From: Sandaracinobacteroides saxicola
GTDB lineage: Bacteria; Pseudomonadota; Alphaproteobacteria; Sphingomonadales; Sphingomonadaceae
DNA length: 64,000 nucleotides
Assembly (NCBI RefSeq): GCF_014117445.1
Contig: NZ_CP059851.1
Span: 2,833,501 to 2,897,500, forward strand
Direction: 5' to 3'
Positions 1-8,378 of the stretch are shown here, piece by piece (the stretch's first letter is position 1; every line of letters begins with the position of its first letter). A program made the translations under genes and the position numbers. The notes under the pieces are model-generated. The model had not been told where the DNA came from. It saw nothing but the letters and a program-made list of their open reading frames with translations, and searched no databases.

Positions 1-1
1 C

Positions 2-382
2 CGTCAGATCGAACGCTATTGCGCGGCACGTGGCTGGACGATGGTGGAAGACTTTGTCGAGCCCGGCAGCAGCGCGACCGATGATCGGCGGCCCGCCTCT
101 CAGCCGATGATCGATGCGGCGCTGACGGCTCATGATGTGCATCGCGTGGCGACAGACAGTGGCGCCACGCTTCGTAGCGCTGAAGGTGGCACGCGCCGGA
201 CGCTGGCCCAATCGCTGCTTCAGCGCGTCGAGGTCGCCGACAAGCGTAAGGCGCGCGTGCTCGGTTCTCGCAAGACACTGCTGAAGATGCTGGCAATTTC
301 CAGCGGGACGAATCTAGCGAGAGCGGGATTCGGCGGATCAGATGAGACGGTCGATCATTATGCTTTCCCGCTGGCACTATAA
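2..382 (+). pseudogene. Serine recombinase remnant (internal deletion, 5' end outside window)
   Basis: One open frame enters from the left edge and stops with TAA at 380-382. Its first 40 or so residues (RQIERYCAARGWTMVEDF, then a SAT-DDRRP stretch) match the part of the serine recombinase catalytic domain that follows the nucleophile region. From about residue 60 it jumps to a segment ending LLQRVEVADK-RVLGSRKTLLKML, which matches the extreme C-terminus of long serine recombinases. The several hundred residues normally between these parts, including the recombinase and zinc-ribbon regions, are missing. The ending also lacks the usual final motif. I read this as a non-functional remnant left by an internal deletion. 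The start codon lies outside the window. The gene sits about 340 bp beyond the 3' end of tRNA-Thr, in AT-richer DNA, consistent with a decayed mobile element. Confidence 0.6.
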
Positions 383-719
383 GCTGCTTGGCACCTTTTG
401 CTGTCCGGTACCTTAGGCGGAGCGCAGAAAGTACGAACTGATTTCATTTTATAGAGCTTTTCCTCGGCACCATTCTCGAACCAACTTCTCATTCATTTAA
501 GGAATTGTGATAGCGCGCTTAATTGTACGACCGATTCCCGGGTCGGCAATTGCCGCCCGAACGACCACAGCCGGGGCGCAAACTCGCCACTCACCGTAAA
601 GGACTCGAACCCTTCTTACCGCAACGATCCGTCGTATTTACGATATTGAAATCATATCGTTTTCCTGAACAGAACAAATACTGCTCCGGCGTGTCGCGGC
701 GTAGTAGCCACGGCGGTTC
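383..719. other. AT-richer gene-free stretch beyond the 3' end of tRNA-Thr
   Basis: No convincing gene is visible; the short open frames have atypical composition. The stretch holds a perfect 12-bp palindrome at 544-555 (CGGCAATTGCCG). A perfect 7-bp inverted repeat with a 7-nt loop lies at 640-660 (ACGATAT/ATATCGT). On the minus strand around 600-616 there is a block that reads like a tRNA T-arm (GGGTTCGAGTCC). I find no matching acceptor stem or D-arm, so it is not a complete tRNA. The composition and the recombinase remnant next to it suggest the residue of an integrated element. Confidence 0.4.
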
Positions 720-795
720 TGGTGCCGCTTAGGTGACTCGAACACCTGACCCCATCATTACGAATGATGTGCTCTACCGGCTGAGCTAAAGCGGC
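720..795 (-). tRNA. tRNA-Thr (anticodon CGT)
   Basis: Read on the minus strand this is a complete cloverleaf. The 7-bp acceptor stem GCCGCTT/AAGCGGC pairs perfectly. It has a D-arm beginning TAGCTCAGCCGG, an anticodon stem CATCA/TGATG around the loop TTCGTAA, and a T-loop TTCGAGT. The discriminator is A, and CCA is encoded (720-722). The anticodon CGU reads the threonine codon ACG. A well-spaced promoter precedes it. Confidence 0.95.
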
Positions 796-812
796 GAAAC
801 CAGCAGGGGCGG

Positions 813-841
813 GCCATATCAGCCGGCCGCCCCCAGTGCAA
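813..841 (-). promoter_or_regulatory. Promoter of tRNA-Thr
   Basis: On the minus strand a -35-like TTGCAC (836-841) and a -10-like TATGGC (813-818) are separated by exactly 17 bases. The -10 element lies about 17 bases before the mature tRNA 5' end. This is inferred from spacing and consensus match only. Confidence 0.5.
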
Positions 842-916
842 GCCGCCGCTGGCGGCCCGCCGGCCGGGCACTTCGGCGAGTCCGCAACCAGCCACGCTGT
901 TTGCGGCCGCCTTGGC

Positions 917-1639
917 CTAATACATGTGCTGCCCGCCGTTGATGCTCAGCGTGCTGCCGGTCACGAACCCGGCATCCTCGCCGCACAGGAAGGCCACGCC
1001 GCGCGCGATCTCCTGTGCCTGCCCCAGCCGGCCCGTCGGGATCTTCGCCACGATCTTCTCCAGCACGTCCGCCGGCACCGCCGCCACCATGTCGGTGTCG
1101 ATATAGCCTGGCGCGATCGCATTCACCGTAATGCCGAACCGTGCCCCCTCCTGCGCCAGCGCCTTGGTGAAGCCGTGGATGCCCGATTTCGCCGCGGCAT
1201 AGTTCACCTGGCCATATTGCCCGGCCTGGCCGTTGATGCTGCCGATGTTGACGATCCGCCCCCAACCGCGCGACTTCATGCCCACGAAGGTCGCCTTCGC
1301 CATGTTGAAACAGCCGCCCAGGTTCACGTCGATCACCTCGCGCCACGCCTCATAGCTCATCTTCATCAGCGTGCCGTCGCGCGTGATGCCGGCATTGTTC
1401 ACCACCACATCCACCGGCCCCAGCGCCGCCTCCACCGCCGCCACGCCGTCCAGGCAGGCCTGGTGGTCGGCAACATTCCAGCGGAACGCCTTGATCCCCG
1501 TCCGCTCGCTGAACGCCTTCGCCCGCTCCTCGCTGCCGACATAGTTGGCGGCCACCGCCATCCCCATGTCCCGCAGCGCCAGGCAGATCGCCTCGCCGAT
1601 GCCGCGCGTCCCGCCCGTTACAATTGCCACCCGTGCCAT
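917..1639 (-). CDS. phaB: Acetoacetyl-CoA reductase (PhaB-type SDR)
   Basis: This 240-residue short-chain dehydrogenase reduces acetoacetyl-CoA to (R)-3-hydroxybutyryl-CoA with NADPH, the second step of polyhydroxybutyrate synthesis in the cytoplasm. The cofactor motif TGGTRGIG lies near residues 7-14 and NNAGITRDG near residue 85. The Ser-Tyr-Lys catalytic set falls in NIGSINGQAG and QVNYAAAKSG. The run FRWNVADHQ and the ending SINGGQHMY are typical of PhaB rather than FabG. Three in-frame starts are possible (TTG 1645, ATG 1642, ATG 1639). GGAGG at 1646-1650 is six bases from the 1639 ATG, so I chose that one. No phaA or phaC is nearby. Confidence 0.9.
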   Translation of the reverse strand: MARVAIVTGGTRGIGEAICLALRDMGMAVAANYVGSEERAKAFSERTGIKAFRWNVADHQACLDGVAAVEAALGPVDVVVNNAGITRDGTLMKMSYEAWREVIDVNLGGCFNMAKATFVGMKSRGWGRIVNIGSINGQAGQYGQVNYAAAKSGIHGFTKALAQEGARFGITVNAIAPGYIDTDMVAAVPADVLEKIVAKIPTGRLGQAQEIARGVAFLCGEDAGFVTGSTLSINGGQHMY

Positions 1640-1669
1640 CATCAACCTCCCACTCTCCCGGGGGCCGGT

Positions 1670-2722
1670 CTAGCCTTGGGGAACCCAGCCCGCAAGCGAT
1701 TCGCCGATGATGCAGCGCAGCATTTCAATGCCTTGCGCGCTGTCATTCAAACAGGGGAGATAGGCGAAATGCGTGCCCCCTGCATGCTCGAATATCTCCT
1801 TCGCGCCGATGGCGATTTCCTCCAGCGTCTCCAGGCAGTCGACCGAGAAGCTCGGGCACACCACCGCAACCTTGCGGATGCCTTCTTTCGCCAGCGCCTC
1901 CAGCGTCGGCTCGGTATAGGGTTGCAGCCACTCCGCCCGCCCGAACCGGCTCTGGAAGCACAGCCGCAGCCGCCCCTCCGGCCAGCCCAGGGCCTCGCGC
2001 AGCAGCCGCGCGGTCTTGCTGCAATGGCAGTGATAGGGATCGCCCAGCTCCAGGGTGCGCTTCGGCATGCCGTGGAAACTCGCCAGCACCGCCTCCGGCT
2101 CGAAATCCAGCGCCGCCACCCCTTCGCGCACGCTCGCCGCCAGCGCGGCGATATGCGCCGGATGGTCGTGATAGGAAGGCAGCGTCCGCGTCGCCGGGAT
2201 CCAGCGCATGTGATCCAGCGAGTTCCAGCCATGCTCGATCGCCGTCCCCGTCGTCGCGCTGCTGTATTGCGGATAGAGCGGCGCCAGCAGGATGCGGTCG
2301 CACCCGGCGGCATGCATCGCCTCCAGCCGGCTGGGGATGGAGGGATTGCCGTATCGCATGGCGAAATCCACCGTCACGCCCGGCCAGGCATCGGCCAGCG
2401 CCTCGGCCTGGCGCCGCGTGTTCAGCCGCAGCGGGCTGTCCTCCTGCCAGATGCGGGCATAGTTGGCCGCGGTCTTGCGCGGCCGCACCGTCAGCACCAG
2501 CCCGCGCAGGATCGGCTGCCAGATGAAGGCCGGAATCTCCACCACCCTTTTGTCCGACAGGAAGTCCAGCAGATATCGCCGCACCGCGCTCTTGGTCGGC
2601 GCATCGGGGGAGCCGAGGTTGATCAGCAGCACGCCCACCTTCCCGATGGCGACCGGCGGATGCCCCGCCGGGCGCGGATCGGCCCGCCCTTCCGCAGCGG
2701 CAATGCTGGTGGCGATGTTCAC
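1670..2722 (-). CDS. hemH: Ferrochelatase
   Basis: This 350-residue enzyme inserts Fe2+ into protoporphyrin IX, the last step of heme synthesis, at the cytoplasmic membrane surface. Diagnostic features are VLLINLGSPDAP near the N-terminus, the PLYPQYSSATTG segment, the catalytic-histidine motif SFHGMPKR near residue 217, and SVDCLETLEEI with its conserved glutamate near residue 295. The start is GTG at 2722. It overlaps the stop of the upstream molybdenum hydroxylase gene by four bases (GTGA), so the two are probably cotranslated. A long N-terminal lead of about 25 residues precedes the conserved core. Family assignment is secure. Confidence 0.95.
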   Translation of the reverse strand: MNIATSIAAAEGRADPRPAGHPPVAIGKVGVLLINLGSPDAPTKSAVRRYLLDFLSDKRVVEIPAFIWQPILRGLVLTVRPRKTAANYARIWQEDSPLRLNTRRQAEALADAWPGVTVDFAMRYGNPSIPSRLEAMHAAGCDRILLAPLYPQYSSATTGTAIEHGWNSLDHMRWIPATRTLPSYHDHPAHIAALAASVREGVAALDFEPEAVLASFHGMPKRTLELGDPYHCHCSKTARLLREALGWPEGRLRLCFQSRFGRAEWLQPYTEPTLEALAKEGIRKVAVVCPSFSVDCLETLEEIAIGAKEIFEHAGGTHFAYLPCLNDSAQGIEMLRCIIGESLAGWVPQG

Positions 2723-4956
2723 GCGCTGTAAAAGGGTGCGAGCGGCAGCGCCCGCGCGCGTCTGCCGGTCGCCGCGGCCAGCGCATTCGCCAGCGCCGGC
2801 GCCACCGGCGGCGTGCCCGGCTCGCCCACACCACCCAGCGGCCCGCCCTGGTTCAGGATATGCGTGCTGAAGTCCGGCGATTCCGCCAGCGGCAACAACG
2901 GATAGCCGTCGAAGTTGGTCGCGGTCGCCCGCCCCTTCTCGAACGTCACCGCCTCGTACAGCGCCGCCGCCAGCCCATAGATGGCGCCCCCCTCCAGCTG
3001 CGCCTTCACGCTGTCGGGGTTCACCGCCCGGCCGCAGTCGATCACGCTGGTCACGCGGCTCACCACGACGCCCTTGTCCTTCACCCCGGCCTCGATCACC
3101 ATCGCCACGATCGAACCGAAGCTCTCATGGATGGCGATCCCCCGGCCGAAGCCCGCCGGCGCCGCCCCCAGGAACTCGCCCTTCTCCGCCGCCAGCTTCA
3201 GCACGCCGGCATGGCGCGGCTTGTCCTTCAAATGGCTCATGCGGAAGGTGAAGGGATCGACGCCGGCGGCCACCGCCAGCTCGTCGACGAAACTCTCCAC
3301 GAAGAAGGCGCTGAAACTATGCCCCACCGATCGCCAGAAGCCCAGCGGCACCGGCTGATCGACCGGCGCATGCACCGCGCGGAAGGCGGGGATGCCATAG
3401 ACATTCTCCTCCGCCCCCTCGATCGCCTGCGCGTTCGGCTTGTCGGTGTCGCTTGCCAGCATGGGCATGTTGCGCGCCATGAAGCTCTTCTGCACGCTGG
3501 GCACGGCGATCCGCGCATCCCAGGCGGCGATGCGCCGGTCGGCCACGGCGCCCTTCATCCGCGCCGCTGCCGCCGGCCGGTACATGTCGCTGCCCAGATC
3601 CTCGGTGCGGTCCCATTGCAGCTGCACGGGCTTTCCCACCGCGCGCGCGATCAGCGCCGCCTGTTCCAGCGCATCGGTCTCCGCCTTGCGCCCGAAGCCG
3701 CCGCCCAGCAACGTGGGATGCACCGTCACATCGCGGCTGTCGATGTCCAGCGCCCGCGCCACGCCCCAGCTGCACAAAGTGAGCGACTGCACCGGCGCCC
3801 ACAGCTCCACCCGGCCATCGGTCACACGCGCGGTCGCCACCATCGGCTCCATGCAGGCATGCGCCAGGAACGGCACGCTGTAATCCGCGCTCACGGGCGT
3901 CTTGCCGGCCATGTCGCCCAGCGTATCGTCCGCGCCCACCGCCTCGCCGTCGCTGGCGGAGAGCGCCGCGGTCAGCGCCGCCTCGATCCAGGGCCCGGCG
4001 GGCCTGCCGGCAATCGCGAAGTCCGGCGCCAATTTCGCCAGCGCCGTCTTCGCCGCCCAATTGGTCTCGCCCACCGCCGCCACCCAGTTGGCGCCCTTCA
4101 CCATCGTCACGCCCGGCACCGGCGCGCAAGACCGCAGGCTGCCGCCCACCGGCCCATGCCGGATCGCCGCGAAGACCATCCCCGGCAGCCGCACATCGCC
4201 ACCAAAGCGCGCGCTGCCATCCACCTTCCCCGGCAGGTCGAGCCGCAGCACCGGCTTCCCCACCAGCGGACGCTGCTCTTCCGCGCGCAGCACGGGCGAC
4301 TCGCTGGCGTCCTTGGGATCGGCCTTCTTCGCGGCCTCGGCAAAGCTCATCCGGTTCGCCTTGTAGATGACGAAGCCGTTCGCCGTATCGCAATCCGCCG
4401 CGTCGATGTCCCATTCGCGTGCCGCCGCCGCGCACAGCATGGTGCGCGCCGACGCCCCCGCCGTGCGATAGATGTCGTGATAATTTTTGATCGAACTGCT
4501 GCCGCCGGTCAGCTGCATGTCCAGCCGGCGGATGAGCGTGCTGCCCGCGGCATTGACGATGGCGCGCAGCGGCGGCGCCATGTCGCGCGTCGCCGTCGTC
4601 ACCAGGCCCGTTTGCGCATAGGCGGGGTGCAGCGGCGCCGGCTCCACCGCCACCGTCCGCCAGTCCGCCCCCAGTTCATCGGCGATCACCTGCGCCAGGC
4701 CCGAATAGCTGCCCTGGCCCATTTCGGCCTGCGGTACCGCCACCGTCACCACGCCATCGGTGCCGATCTTCACGAAGGCGTTCATCAACCGCTCGTCGCC
4801 CCCCACCGGCCATGTGTTGGGATAGTTGCGTGGCCACACCGCAAACCCCACCAGCACGCCCAGCGTCGCCCCCGTCCCGATCAGGAAGGCGCGTCGGCTG
4901 GGCACCCAGCTCTTCTTCGGCGTGGCGGCATCGGCGGGCGGAGTCTTTTGCAGCAT
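2719..4956 (-). CDS. Molybdenum hydroxylase large subunit (isoquinoline 1-oxidoreductase beta-like)
   Basis: About 745 residues of the xanthine dehydrogenase/aldehyde oxidase family, closest in architecture to IorB-type large subunits that carry the molybdopterin cofactor. The N-terminus has a twin-arginine-like signal (SRRAFLIGTG, then a hydrophobic stretch), suggesting export in folded form. The molybdopterin region shows QAEMGQGSYSGLAQ near residue 70 and GGGFGRKAETDA in the middle. GVGEPGTPP near residue 711 holds the catalytic glutamate. These enzymes normally need a small [2Fe-2S] subunit (IorA); none is present nearby. The start at 4956 (MLQKTPP) is my choice; an ATG at 4974 is also possible, and neither has a strong Shine-Dalgarno sequence. 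The substrate cannot be told from sequence. Confidence 0.8.
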   Translation of the reverse strand: MLQKTPPADAATPKKSWVPSRRAFLIGTGATLGVLVGFAVWPRNYPNTWPVGGDERLMNAFVKIGTDGVVTVAVPQAEMGQGSYSGLAQVIADELGADWRTVAVEPAPLHPAYAQTGLVTTATRDMAPPLRAIVNAAGSTLIRRLDMQLTGGSSSIKNYHDIYRTAGASARTMLCAAAAREWDIDAADCDTANGFVIYKANRMSFAEAAKKADPKDASESPVLRAEEQRPLVGKPVLRLDLPGKVDGSARFGGDVRLPGMVFAAIRHGPVGGSLRSCAPVPGVTMVKGANWVAAVGETNWAAKTALAKLAPDFAIAGRPAGPWIEAALTAALSASDGEAVGADDTLGDMAGKTPVSADYSVPFLAHACMEPMVATARVTDGRVELWAPVQSLTLCSWGVARALDIDSRDVTVHPTLLGGGFGRKAETDALEQAALIARAVGKPVQLQWDRTEDLGSDMYRPAAAARMKGAVADRRIAAWDARIAVPSVQKSFMARNMPMLASDTDKPNAQAIEGAEENVYGIPAFRAVHAPVDQPVPLGFWRSVGHSFSAFFVESFVDELAVAAGVDPFTFRMSHLKDKPRHAGVLKLAAEKGEFLGAAPAGFGRGIAIHESFGSIVAMVIEAGVKDKGVVVSRVTSVIDCGRAVNPDSVKAQLEGGAIYGLAAALYEAVTFEKGRATATNFDGYPLLPLAESPDFSTHILNQGGPLGGVGEPGTPPVAPALANALAAATGRRARALPLAPFYSA

Positions 4957-5021
4957 GCCACCACCATAGCGCATCACCCGCACAGCCGATAGCGACAAGT
5001 GGGCGCGGCCGGCCCCGCGGC

Positions 5022-6047
5022 TCAGATGCCGCCGGCGCCCATCTTGCGCACCCGGTCCGGCGCCACCCGCGCGACCACCAGCAGCAGCACGGCGACCACC
5101 GCCAATGTCCATTTTTCGCTGGTCACGGATTGGCAGATGGTCTGCGCATTGATCCACGCCGTCTGCCAGCCATCCGATGCCAAGGGCGGCATCACATCCG
5201 ACGGCCAGCTGACAAACAACGCAAACACCGCACCCACAGCCAACCCGCCGATCGCCCACAGCCACCTGGGCCATCCCTTCAGGAACGCCCAGGCCAGCAG
5301 CGGAAGAACGCCGATCAGGGCAATGAAGGCCGCCCCGCCCAAGGCGCCCAGCGCGGTCACGGCCGCCACCAGCTTGGCAAGGACCAGCGCACCATTGTCC
5401 GCTCCCTCCTCTTTCGCCGCTCCCGGTGGCGCCGGCGGCGTATCCGGCGGGCGCCTCAACATGCCGTAAACCAGCAACACCACAACAACCGCCAACATGC
5501 CGATGACGAGAAGACCGGTCAGGCTGACCCCCTCGCCCGACGGCCGAGCGCGCGCGGCGTCATCGACAATCATCACGGGCGGGGTCGCGGGAATCGCCGA
5601 CGATGCCGGCACATCCGCCGCTTTCTCGCCGACGCTTGTCCGCTCCGTCGAACGCTGAATGCCGGCCGGACCGTCGGCCACCGCAGCCGCCGCCGACCCG
5701 GGCCGCTCCGCCGTGGCACGAAGCCCGATGACCAGCGCCAGCAGCAGCGCCAGAAACGCCAGCCCGCCGATCACCGCCAGCCGGATCCGGTCCTCGTGCG
5801 TCCGCCGCCGCTGGGTCGCCCGCGCCTCCCGCGCCGTCCGCAGCGCTGTCCGGCGGGCCCGCTCCGCCTCCACCCACGCCCGTTCCTCCGCGGCAATCGC
5901 GACGGCCAGCGTCACCTTCTCGCGCGGCGGAATGTCCTGCCCCGCCAGCAGCGCCAGCGCCTGTTCGACCCGCCAGCGCGCGGCCGGCACGGCATCGGCC
6001 TTGCCATCCGTCGTCACCGCGCCGGGGGTCAATGGCTGCTCCGTCAT
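5022..6047 (-). CDS. Multi-pass membrane protein of unknown function
   Basis: A 341-residue protein I do not recognise. The N-terminal 85 residues are soluble and rich in Ala/Arg/Glu (WRVEQALALLAGQDIPPREK, then an E-A-R-A helix), probably a coiled coil. A single membrane segment (LAVIGGLAFLALLLALVIGL) follows, then a Pro/Ala-rich linker. Four further hydrophobic segments occupy the C-terminal half. It could belong to a stress or assembly membrane protein group, but no motif supports a function. An alternative start at 6089 would add 14 residues. It lies 65 bp upstream of the molybdenum hydroxylase gene on the same strand and is divergent from the YdeP-like gene, so it may head that operon. 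Confidence 0.65.
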   Translation of the reverse strand: MTEQPLTPGAVTTDGKADAVPAARWRVEQALALLAGQDIPPREKVTLAVAIAAEERAWVEAERARRTALRTAREARATQRRRTHEDRIRLAVIGGLAFLALLLALVIGLRATAERPGSAAAAVADGPAGIQRSTERTSVGEKAADVPASSAIPATPPVMIVDDAARARPSGEGVSLTGLLVIGMLAVVVVLLVYGMLRRPPDTPPAPPGAAKEEGADNGALVLAKLVAAVTALGALGGAAFIALIGVLPLLAWAFLKGWPRWLWAIGGLAVGAVFALFVSWPSDVMPPLASDGWQTAWINAQTICQSVTSEKWTLAVVAVLLLVVARVAPDRVRKMGAGGI

Positions 6048-6157
6048 CTCTGACACCCCCGCCTTCCCGCCAGACCGATACCGCGCCATAGCAGGTCATC
6101 GCATGTCGTGCACGCGCGCGGCTTCCGCCCGAAGCCGCGATCGTTTACCCTGCCCGC

Positions 6158-8377
6158 ATGTCGGACACCCCCATCGGCGGCGGCCTGCCGAAAATCGCCT
6201 ATGCCGCGCGCACGGTCGCGAAGATCGGCGTCGGCCAATCGGCGAAGGCCCTGACCGCGCGCAACACCTGCAAGGCCTGCGGCCTGGGCATGGGCGGCCA
6301 GAAGGGCGGCATGACCAACGAGGCCGGCGAGTTTCCCAGCGTCTGCAACAAATCCATCCAAGCACAATCCACCGACATCCAGCCCGCCATCCCGCTCGCG
6401 CGCCTGACCGCGCCGCTCGCCACGCTGCGCGCGCTCGACGGCCACGACCTTGACCATCTCGGCCGGCTCGACACGCCACTCTATCGCGCCGCCGGCGCCA
6501 CCGCCTTCGTGCGGCTGGGCTGGGAGGAAGCGCTGACCCACGCCGCCCACCGCATGACGGAGGCGACGCCGCCGCGCAGCTTCTTCTATTCCTCCGGGCG
6601 CTCGTCGAACGAGGCCGGCTTCCTGCTGCAACTGCTCGCCCGCGCCTGGGGCACCAACAACATCAACAATTGCAGCTATTACTGCCACCAGGCCACGTCC
6701 GTCGGCCTCGGCAGCACCATCGGCACCGGCACCGCCACCGTCGAACTGGGCGACCTCGACAAGTGCGATTTTCTCCTGCTGCTCGGCGCCAACCCCGCCA
6801 GCAACCACCCGCGTTTCATCCACAAGCTCGCCGCTTGCCGCGCGCGCGGCGGCCAGGTCGTGGTCGTCAACCCGGCGAAGGAACCCGGCCTGGTCAAGTT
6901 CGCGCTTCCCAAAAGCGCCCGCTCCCTGCTGAAAGGCGGCGACGCCATCGCCAGCGACTGGCTGCAACCGCGCATCGGCGGCGACATCGCGCTGCTGAAA
7001 GCGCTCGCCAAGGCGCTCATCGAACAGGGCGCCACCGACCCCGCCTTCATCGCCGCGCACACCAACGGCTATGACGCCTTCGCGCTCGACCTCGCCGCGC
7101 TCGACTGGCCGGTGCTGGAGGCCGCCTCCGGCTGCATCCGCGCCGACATCACCCGTGTCGCCGCGCTCCACGCCAACGCCCGCAACGCCGTCTTCGCCTG
7201 GGGCATGGGCCTCACCCACCACCTGCACGGCAGCGCCAATGTGGAGATGGTCGCCAACCTCGCCTTGCTGCGCGGCATGGTCGGCCGGCCCGGCGCCGGC
7301 CTCCTCCCCCTGCGCGGCCACAGCAATGTCCAGGGCATCGGCACCATCGGCGTGAAACCGGTGCTGGCCGCCGACGTGATGCAAGCCCTTGAAAAACATG
7401 TGGGCGTGAAACTGCCATCAACGCCAGGCATGGATACCATGGCTGCGATGCACGCCGCGCATGACGGCCGGATCGGCGCCGCCGTCATCATGGGCGGCAA
7501 CCTGTATGAGGCCACGCCGAACCATGAATTCGCGCGCCAGGCGATGGAACGCATCGGCTTCAAGCTGTTCCTGACCACCACGATCAACCGCGGGCACATC
7601 GTGGACGACGGCGAAACCCTCATCCTCCCCGTCACCGCGCGGGACGAGGAGTGGCAGCCAACCACCCAGGAATCCATGTTCAACTATGTGCGGCTGAGCG
7701 ACGGCGGCATCGAGCGCCACGGCAACGTCCGCCCCGAAAGCCACATCCTTGCGGATTTGGCGAGCCGCCTGATGCCCGCCGGCCCCATCGATTTCCAGGC
7801 CTTCAAGGCCCACCGCAAGCTGCGCGAGACAATCGCCGCCACCATCCCGGGCATGGCCGCGCTCGCCGACATCGACGTCGCGAAACGCGAGTTCCACGTC
7901 ACCAACCGCCTGCTCCACCACCCAAATTTCCAAACCGCAGACGGCCGCGCAACCTTCGCGCTATGCCCACTCCCCTCCCCTTCAGGGGAGGGGCGACTCG
8001 CGCAGCGAGCGGGGGTGGGGCCGGGCCCGGAGGTGGGGCAGGGCGCAATCCCCCTCACCCTCGCCACCATCCGCTCCGAAGGCCAGTTCAACAGCATCAT
8101 CTATGAACGCACCGACAGCTACCGCGGCCACGCCCCGCGCAACGCGCTCCTCATGCACCCCACCGACATCGCCGCCCACGGCCTGACGCCCGGCAGCACC
8201 GTCACGCTCGCCAGCCCCCACGGCCGCCTCCCCGGCCTGGTCATCCACCCCTTCGATGTCCACCCCGGCAACGTCCTCGCCTACTATCCCGAAGCCAACG
8301 CCCTCACCGCCACCACCACCGACCCCCGCAGCAAAACCCCCGCCTTCAAATCCGTCCCCGTCTGGATCGAACAATAA
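6158..8377 (+). CDS. FdhF/YdeP-family molybdopterin oxidoreductase
   Basis: A 739-residue bis-MGD oxidoreductase alpha chain of the formate dehydrogenase H/YdeP branch. The N-terminus carries the YdeP signature CKACGLGMGGQKGGM with Cys38 and Cys41. Later motifs include FYSSGRSSNEAGFLLQ, NNINNCSYYCHQATS, GANPASNHPRF, the RGMVGRPGAGLLPLRGHSNVQG cofactor region, and the C-terminal molydop-binding motif RSEGQFNSIIYERTDSYRG. The residue that would be Sec or Cys in a true formate dehydrogenase is not in that context, so the substrate is uncertain; E. coli YdeP has been linked to acid resistance. At about residues 602-633 a Pro/Gly-rich stretch is encoded by a palindromic repeat, just before RSEGQF. 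That insertion does not resemble the family and seems tolerated in frame. Confidence 0.85.
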   Translation: MSDTPIGGGLPKIAYAARTVAKIGVGQSAKALTARNTCKACGLGMGGQKGGMTNEAGEFPSVCNKSIQAQSTDIQPAIPLARLTAPLATLRALDGHDLDHLGRLDTPLYRAAGATAFVRLGWEEALTHAAHRMTEATPPRSFFYSSGRSSNEAGFLLQLLARAWGTNNINNCSYYCHQATSVGLGSTIGTGTATVELGDLDKCDFLLLLGANPASNHPRFIHKLAACRARGGQVVVVNPAKEPGLVKFALPKSARSLLKGGDAIASDWLQPRIGGDIALLKALAKALIEQGATDPAFIAAHTNGYDAFALDLAALDWPVLEAASGCIRADITRVAALHANARNAVFAWGMGLTHHLHGSANVEMVANLALLRGMVGRPGAGLLPLRGHSNVQGIGTIGVKPVLAADVMQALEKHVGVKLPSTPGMDTMAAMHAAHDGRIGAAVIMGGNLYEATPNHEFARQAMERIGFKLFLTTTINRGHIVDDGETLILPVTARDEEWQPTTQESMFNYVRLSDGGIERHGNVRPESHILADLASRLMPAGPIDFQAFKAHRKLRETIAATIPGMAALADIDVAKREFHVTNRLLHHPNFQTADGRATFALCPLPSPSGEGRLAQRAGVGPGPEVGQGAIPLTLATIRSEGQFNSIIYERTDSYRGHAPRNALLMHPTDIAAHGLTPGSTVTLASPHGRLPGLVIHPFDVHPGNVLAYYPEANALTATTTDPRSKTPAFKSVPVWIEQ
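7970..8030. repeat. Palindromic repeat inserted in frame inside the YdeP-like gene
   Basis: Three nested palindromes stand side by side. CCCCTCCCC/GGGGAGGGG forms a perfect 9-bp stem with a TTCA loop (7972-7993). CTCGC/GCGAG has a GCA triloop (7997-8009). CCGGGCCCGG (8021-8030) is fully self-complementary. The reading frame continues through all of it. The G-rich tail shares wording (GCAGCGAG, GGAGG-G-GGGG) with the element at 8379-8434. Composition and structure fit a dispersed palindromic element rather than protein-driven sequence. Confidence 0.7.
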
Positions 8378-8378
8378 T

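Noticed and set aside
600..700. Possible second tRNA with a long variable arm on the minus strand
   Set aside because: The T-arm is canonical and an anticodon-like hairpin exists, but no acceptor stem or D-arm pairs and the anticodon loop lacks U33.
836..2731. Very long plus-strand open frame of 631 codons opposite phaB and hemH
   Set aside because: It is rich in His, Arg and Pro and has no domain-like pattern. It is the antisense shadow of two clear genes in GC-rich DNA.
2860..4992. 710-codon plus-strand frame opposite the molybdenum hydroxylase
   Set aside because: Same His/Arg-rich composition. The minus strand encodes a complete recognised enzyme over the whole interval.
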